Source of the DNA: CBDVBZ01 sp965372355
Lineage (GTDB): Bacteria; Krumholzibacteriota; Krumholzibacteriia; WVZY01
Direction of reading: 5' to 3'
Assembly (NCBI GenBank): GCA_965372355.1
Contig: CBDVBZ010000002.1
Location: 31,707-95,706, forward strand
Length of the DNA stretch: 64,000 bases
The position numbers and the translations under genes are program-made. The notes under the pieces are model-generated. The model made no database searches and was not told the DNA's origin. It saw only the letters and a program-made list of their open reading frames with translations. Position 1 is the first letter of the stretch; each line of letters opens with the position of its first letter. Shown here one piece after another: positions 61,576 to 64,000 of this stretch.

Positions 61576-62472
61576 ATGATAGATACGCTGGATACATCTG
61601 TGGATCGATTCCTCGACTACCTGGTCAGCGAAAAGGGCTTGCTCCCGCGAACCGTCGATGCGTATGGACGTGATCTCCGAGCTTATGTCGACACGCTCGA
61701 GGACAGCGGCGTGGCTACGGCAGCCCGTATCCCGCGAGAGGCGCTGGAGCTCCACATGGTGCGGCTGTCCACGCGCGGGTTGGCGGCGGTGTCACGGGCG
61801 CGGGCGCTGTCGGCGATACGACATTTCCACCGCTTCCTCCTGCGCGAAGGCACCACAACCAGCGATCCGGTGGCGGAGATCGCAAGCCCAAAGCGCGCCA
61901 AACGCGTCCCGAAGGTCCTGACCATGGCCCAGATCGAGAGACTGCTTGCGGCTCCGGACGAGGACATGCTGGGTATCCGCGACCGGGCAATGCTGGAGCT
62001 CGCGTACGCCGCAGGGCTCCGCGTGTCCGAGTTGTGCGGTCTGACGTTCGATGAGGTGCATGAGCGGGAGCGCCTGGTCATGGTGGTAGGCAAGGGTCAG
62101 AAACGCCGGATGGTACCGTATGGCAAGCCGGCCGGCCGGGCCCTGGGGCGGTACCTGTCGGCCAGCCGTCCCTATCTGTCCGCCTCGAGAATCGACCCGC
62201 ACGTGTTCCTCAACCACCGAGGGGGACCGATCTCCCGGGTCGGGTTCTTCAAGCGAATGAAGCAGCACGCCAGAACCGCCGGTATCCAGATGGAGATCAG
62301 TCCTCACGTTCTACGGCATACGTTCGCCACGCATCTTCTCGAGGGCGGCGCGGACCTGCGCTACGTCCAGGCACTGTTGGGGCATGCCGACATTTCGACG
62401 ACGCAGATCTACACGACGGTTGATACGCGCCACCTGATCGAAGTCCATCGCGCCTTTCATCCGAGGGCGTGA
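61576..62472 (+). CDS. xerD: tyrosine recombinase XerD
   Basis: A 298-residue recombinase with the complete catalytic set: Arg149 (AGLRVSEL), Lys in VGKGQKRRMVP, His244 and Arg247 (HVLRHTFATHLL), His270 (LLGHADIS) and nucleophile Tyr279 (TQIYTTV). N-terminal SAM-like domain starts SVDRFLDYLVSEKGLLPRTV. Assigned XerD because of the LLGHADISTTQIYT pattern and presence of a separate XerC at 49202 in the trmFO-hslV context; the two would act together at dif. The ATG has no strong ribosome-binding site. Followed by scpA and scpB, which handle chromosome condensation. Confidence 0.94.
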   Translation: MIDTLDTSVDRFLDYLVSEKGLLPRTVDAYGRDLRAYVDTLEDSGVATAARIPREALELHMVRLSTRGLAAVSRARALSAIRHFHRFLLREGTTTSDPVAEIASPKRAKRVPKVLTMAQIERLLAAPDEDMLGIRDRAMLELAYAAGLRVSELCGLTFDEVHERERLVMVVGKGQKRRMVPYGKPAGRALGRYLSASRPYLSASRIDPHVFLNHRGGPISRVGFFKRMKQHARTAGIQMEISPHVLRHTFATHLLEGGADLRYVQALLGHADISTTQIYTTVDTRHLIEVHRAFHPRA

Positions 62473-62522
62473 GATCGGGCCAAGTCATTGGTCAAAACAC
62501 GTTTGCACCCACGAACAATTCG

Positions 62523-62551
62523 TTGACACGTATACGGCAACAGGGCATAGT
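62523..62551 (+). promoter_or_regulatory. putative promoter for scpA-scpB
   Basis: A perfect TTGACA (62523-62528), 17-base spacer, CATAGT (62546-62551). It ends about 40 bases upstream of the scpA start. Confidence 0.55.
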
Positions 62552-62589
62552 AACGCGGAAAACGACCACTAAACGCATTGAAGGCCACA

Positions 62590-63315
62590 TTGAGAGAAGC
62601 AAAAGTCGAGCGATACAAGGCAGCACTGGAGGGTGTCAAGGCACCGCTCGGGGTCATTCTCTATTTGATCAAGCGGGACAACCTCGATATTTACGACATT
62701 CCAATTGCGAAAATCACAAAGGACTATATCGGGTATCTCGATCTGATGGAGGGGATGCAGATCGACCTCGCAGGGGAGTTCTTCGTGATGGCGGCGACGC
62801 TGATGCGCATCAAGGCTCAGATGCTCTTGCGACGCGACGAGGAGGAGGATGACCCGCGCCAGGAACTCGTCAGGAACCTCGTCGAGTACAAGAAAATGGT
62901 GGAGGCGGCGCGCAGTTTCCAGTCGATGGAGGAAGAGCGGCGCAAGGTATATACGCGACCGGTCCCGCAGAACGAGAAGGAGTATCGCGGCGAGGTCGAG
63001 TTCGATCTGAGTATGTTCGAGATCATGCGCGCGTTTCGCGAGATCGCCGCTCAGCTCGATGGCGATCCGGTCAACGAGTTCGAGCGAGAGGCGTTCACGA
63101 TCGAGGAAAAGATCGAGGCAATCCAGGCCTCGCTGGCCGAAGACGGCCAGGTCAGGTTTCGTGATCTGTTCGTGGGGATGTCGAGCCGCCTCGAGGTGAT
63201 CGTTACATTTATTGCGATGCTCGAACTCATGAAACGACTGTTGGTGAAGGTCTGCCAGGAAGCCGCCTATGGCGAGATCTGGATATACCCGGCGGAAGAA
63301 CCGGGTGCCGAGTAG
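62590..63315 (+). CDS. scpA: segregation and condensation protein A
   Basis: A 241-residue kleisin of the SMC-ScpAB complex. The N-terminal part has LEGVKAPLGVILYLIKRDNLDIYDIPIAKITKDYIGYL (in segments), the SMC-neck-binding helices; a hydrophobic AGEFFVMAATLMRIKAQMLL follows, and the C-terminal winged-helix (VRFRDLFVGMSSRLEVIVTFIAMLELMKRLLV) contacts the SMC head. The start is TTG: 62590 has AAGG five bases upstream and is preferred over TTG at 62578, which has none. scpB begins 72 bases downstream. Confidence 0.94.
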   Translation: MREAKVERYKAALEGVKAPLGVILYLIKRDNLDIYDIPIAKITKDYIGYLDLMEGMQIDLAGEFFVMAATLMRIKAQMLLRRDEEEDDPRQELVRNLVEYKKMVEAARSFQSMEEERRKVYTRPVPQNEKEYRGEVEFDLSMFEIMRAFREIAAQLDGDPVNEFEREAFTIEEKIEAIQASLAEDGQVRFRDLFVGMSSRLEVIVTFIAMLELMKRLLVKVCQEAAYGEIWIYPAEEPGAE

Positions 63316-63387
63316 GGAGCAAGTCGAGGTTTCCGTGGGACCCTTGCGCGAGCGACCTACGAGCGGAGCACAGCCCAGGAGAAACGG

Positions 63388-64000
63388 ATGGAAGCCACAG
63401 AACTCGACAACGTTGTTCTTGCATTGCTCTTTGCCTCCGACGAACCGCTCTCGGCACGAAAGCTCTCTGCTATCGTTGATGATGTGGATACGAACGAGAT
63501 CCGGGCATCCATAGAAAGGATCGGCGATCGAATTCGCGTGACGTCTCCGTGCATCAAGCTCGAGAGCGTTGCCGGGGGATGGCAGCTGTCCACGAATCCC
63601 GAATATGCCGATTATATTGCGAGGCTCTACTCGGGGCGGCGCAAGCAGAGGCTCTCCAAGGCCGCGCTCGAGACGGTCGCGATCATCGCGTACAAACAGC
63701 CCGTCACCCGGGCGGATATCGAGAACATCCGAGGCGTGAGTTGCGGAGGCGTGATAACAACGCTGATGGAAAGAACGCTGATCCGGATCGTCGGCAAGGC
63801 CAGAGTCCTGGGCGCTCCGTTTCTGTACGGGACGACGCAGGAGTTTCTCGAATACCTCGGTATCAATTCTGTGAAGGACCTGCCCAGCATGGAGGACCTG
63901 GAGGCGCTGCTGGAAAGGGAAGAATCGAGCCAGGCGGCGGACGAGGGAGCCGCTGTACCCGAGACCGATGAGGCGGCTGTCGTCCTGGAGTCGGATGAAG
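63388..64000 (+). CDS. scpB: segregation and condensation protein B (partial, runs off window)
   Basis: The gene opens with ATG at 63388 after AGGAG and stays open to the window end (204 codons). NVVLALLFASDEPLSARKLSAIV begins the first winged helix; LSKAALETVAIIAYKQPVTRADIENIRGVSCGGVITTLMER (in segments) is the ScpB signature; APFLYGTTQEFLEYLGINSVKDLPSMEDL ends the conserved part, so the missing piece is mainly the acidic tail. It dimerises and binds ScpA in the SMC complex. Confidence 0.95.
   Translation, partial: MEATELDNVVLALLFASDEPLSARKLSAIVDDVDTNEIRASIERIGDRIRVTSPCIKLESVAGGWQLSTNPEYADYIARLYSGRRKQRLSKAALETVAIIAYKQPVTRADIENIRGVSCGGVITTLMERTLIRIVGKARVLGAPFLYGTTQEFLEYLGINSVKDLPSMEDLEALLEREESSQAADEGAAVPETDEAAVVLESDE

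Overview
This is a gene-dense bacterial chromosome segment of high GC content, with one convergent or divergent block after another and no phage, complete insertion sequence or CRISPR array. The gene content points to an uncultured, Gram-negative member of the FCB side of the tree (for example Krumholzibacteriota, Eisenbacteria, Latescibacterota or Zixibacteria-like). The reasons are: a GWxTD-domain lipoprotein; an M1 peptidase ending in a YPNPFN-type C-terminal sorting or FlgD-like domain; a PorV-type outer-membrane protein; a Bacteroidetes-style GlmU-like nucleotidyltransferase/acetyltransferase; an SbsA-type Ig lipoprotein; and a 31-residue basic mini-protein of the Bacteroidetes AURKAIP1/COX24 kind. 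The phylum assignment is inference.

Layout. 1-11 kb: envelope and secreted proteins (small membrane protein, GWxTD/TPR lipoprotein, secreted proteins, M1 metallopeptidase), then a leftward operon NfeD/ClpP-like protease - slipin - small domain protein - TPR lipoprotein, and an HNH nuclease. 11.2-15.7 kb: tRNA-Leu(CAA), tRNA-Ala(GGC), GlmU-like enzyme, a repeat-bearing gap, SppA, HU, mini-protein, PilZ. 15.7-23.7 kb: a histidine kinase followed by three sigma-54 enhancer-binding-type AAA+ proteins, only the last with an intact GAFTGA loop and the middle one preceded by a clear -24/-12 promoter, then PorV. 23.8-28.9 kb: MltD-type transglycosylase, diguanylate cyclase, ComEC. 28.9-33.6 kb: purine genes purN-purC-purH-guaA. 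33.7-41.7 kb: Slt-type transglycosylase, NHL-repeat protein, TPR protein, J-domain/TPR protein, a membrane-anchored PQQ-propeller protein and a cold-shock protein. 41.8-53 kb: secA, then smg-topA-trmFO-xerC-hslV-hslU-argF (the topA-trmFO-xerC-hslVU order known from Bacillus). 53-61 kb: Ig-like lipoprotein, dapF-dapA-dapB, a very large metallopeptidase/propeller/beta-barrel protein, proS. 61-64 kb: rpsT (leftward), xerD, scpA, scpB (cut by the window edge).

How it fits together. Housekeeping modules (purine, lysine/DAP, protein export, chromosome resolution and segregation) are interleaved with many envelope proteins. PilZ and an active-looking GGDEF protein indicate c-di-GMP signalling. The sorting-tagged M1 peptidase and PorV suggest a type IX-like export route. 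The regulatory relay just upstream of porV is the most unusual block. An interspersed repeat of roughly 110-120 bp occupies two convergent intergenic gaps. Several starts were reassigned from visible ribosome-binding sites, including TTG starts for purN, hslV, scpA and the middle AAA+ protein. Gene calls rest on motif reading without database searches.
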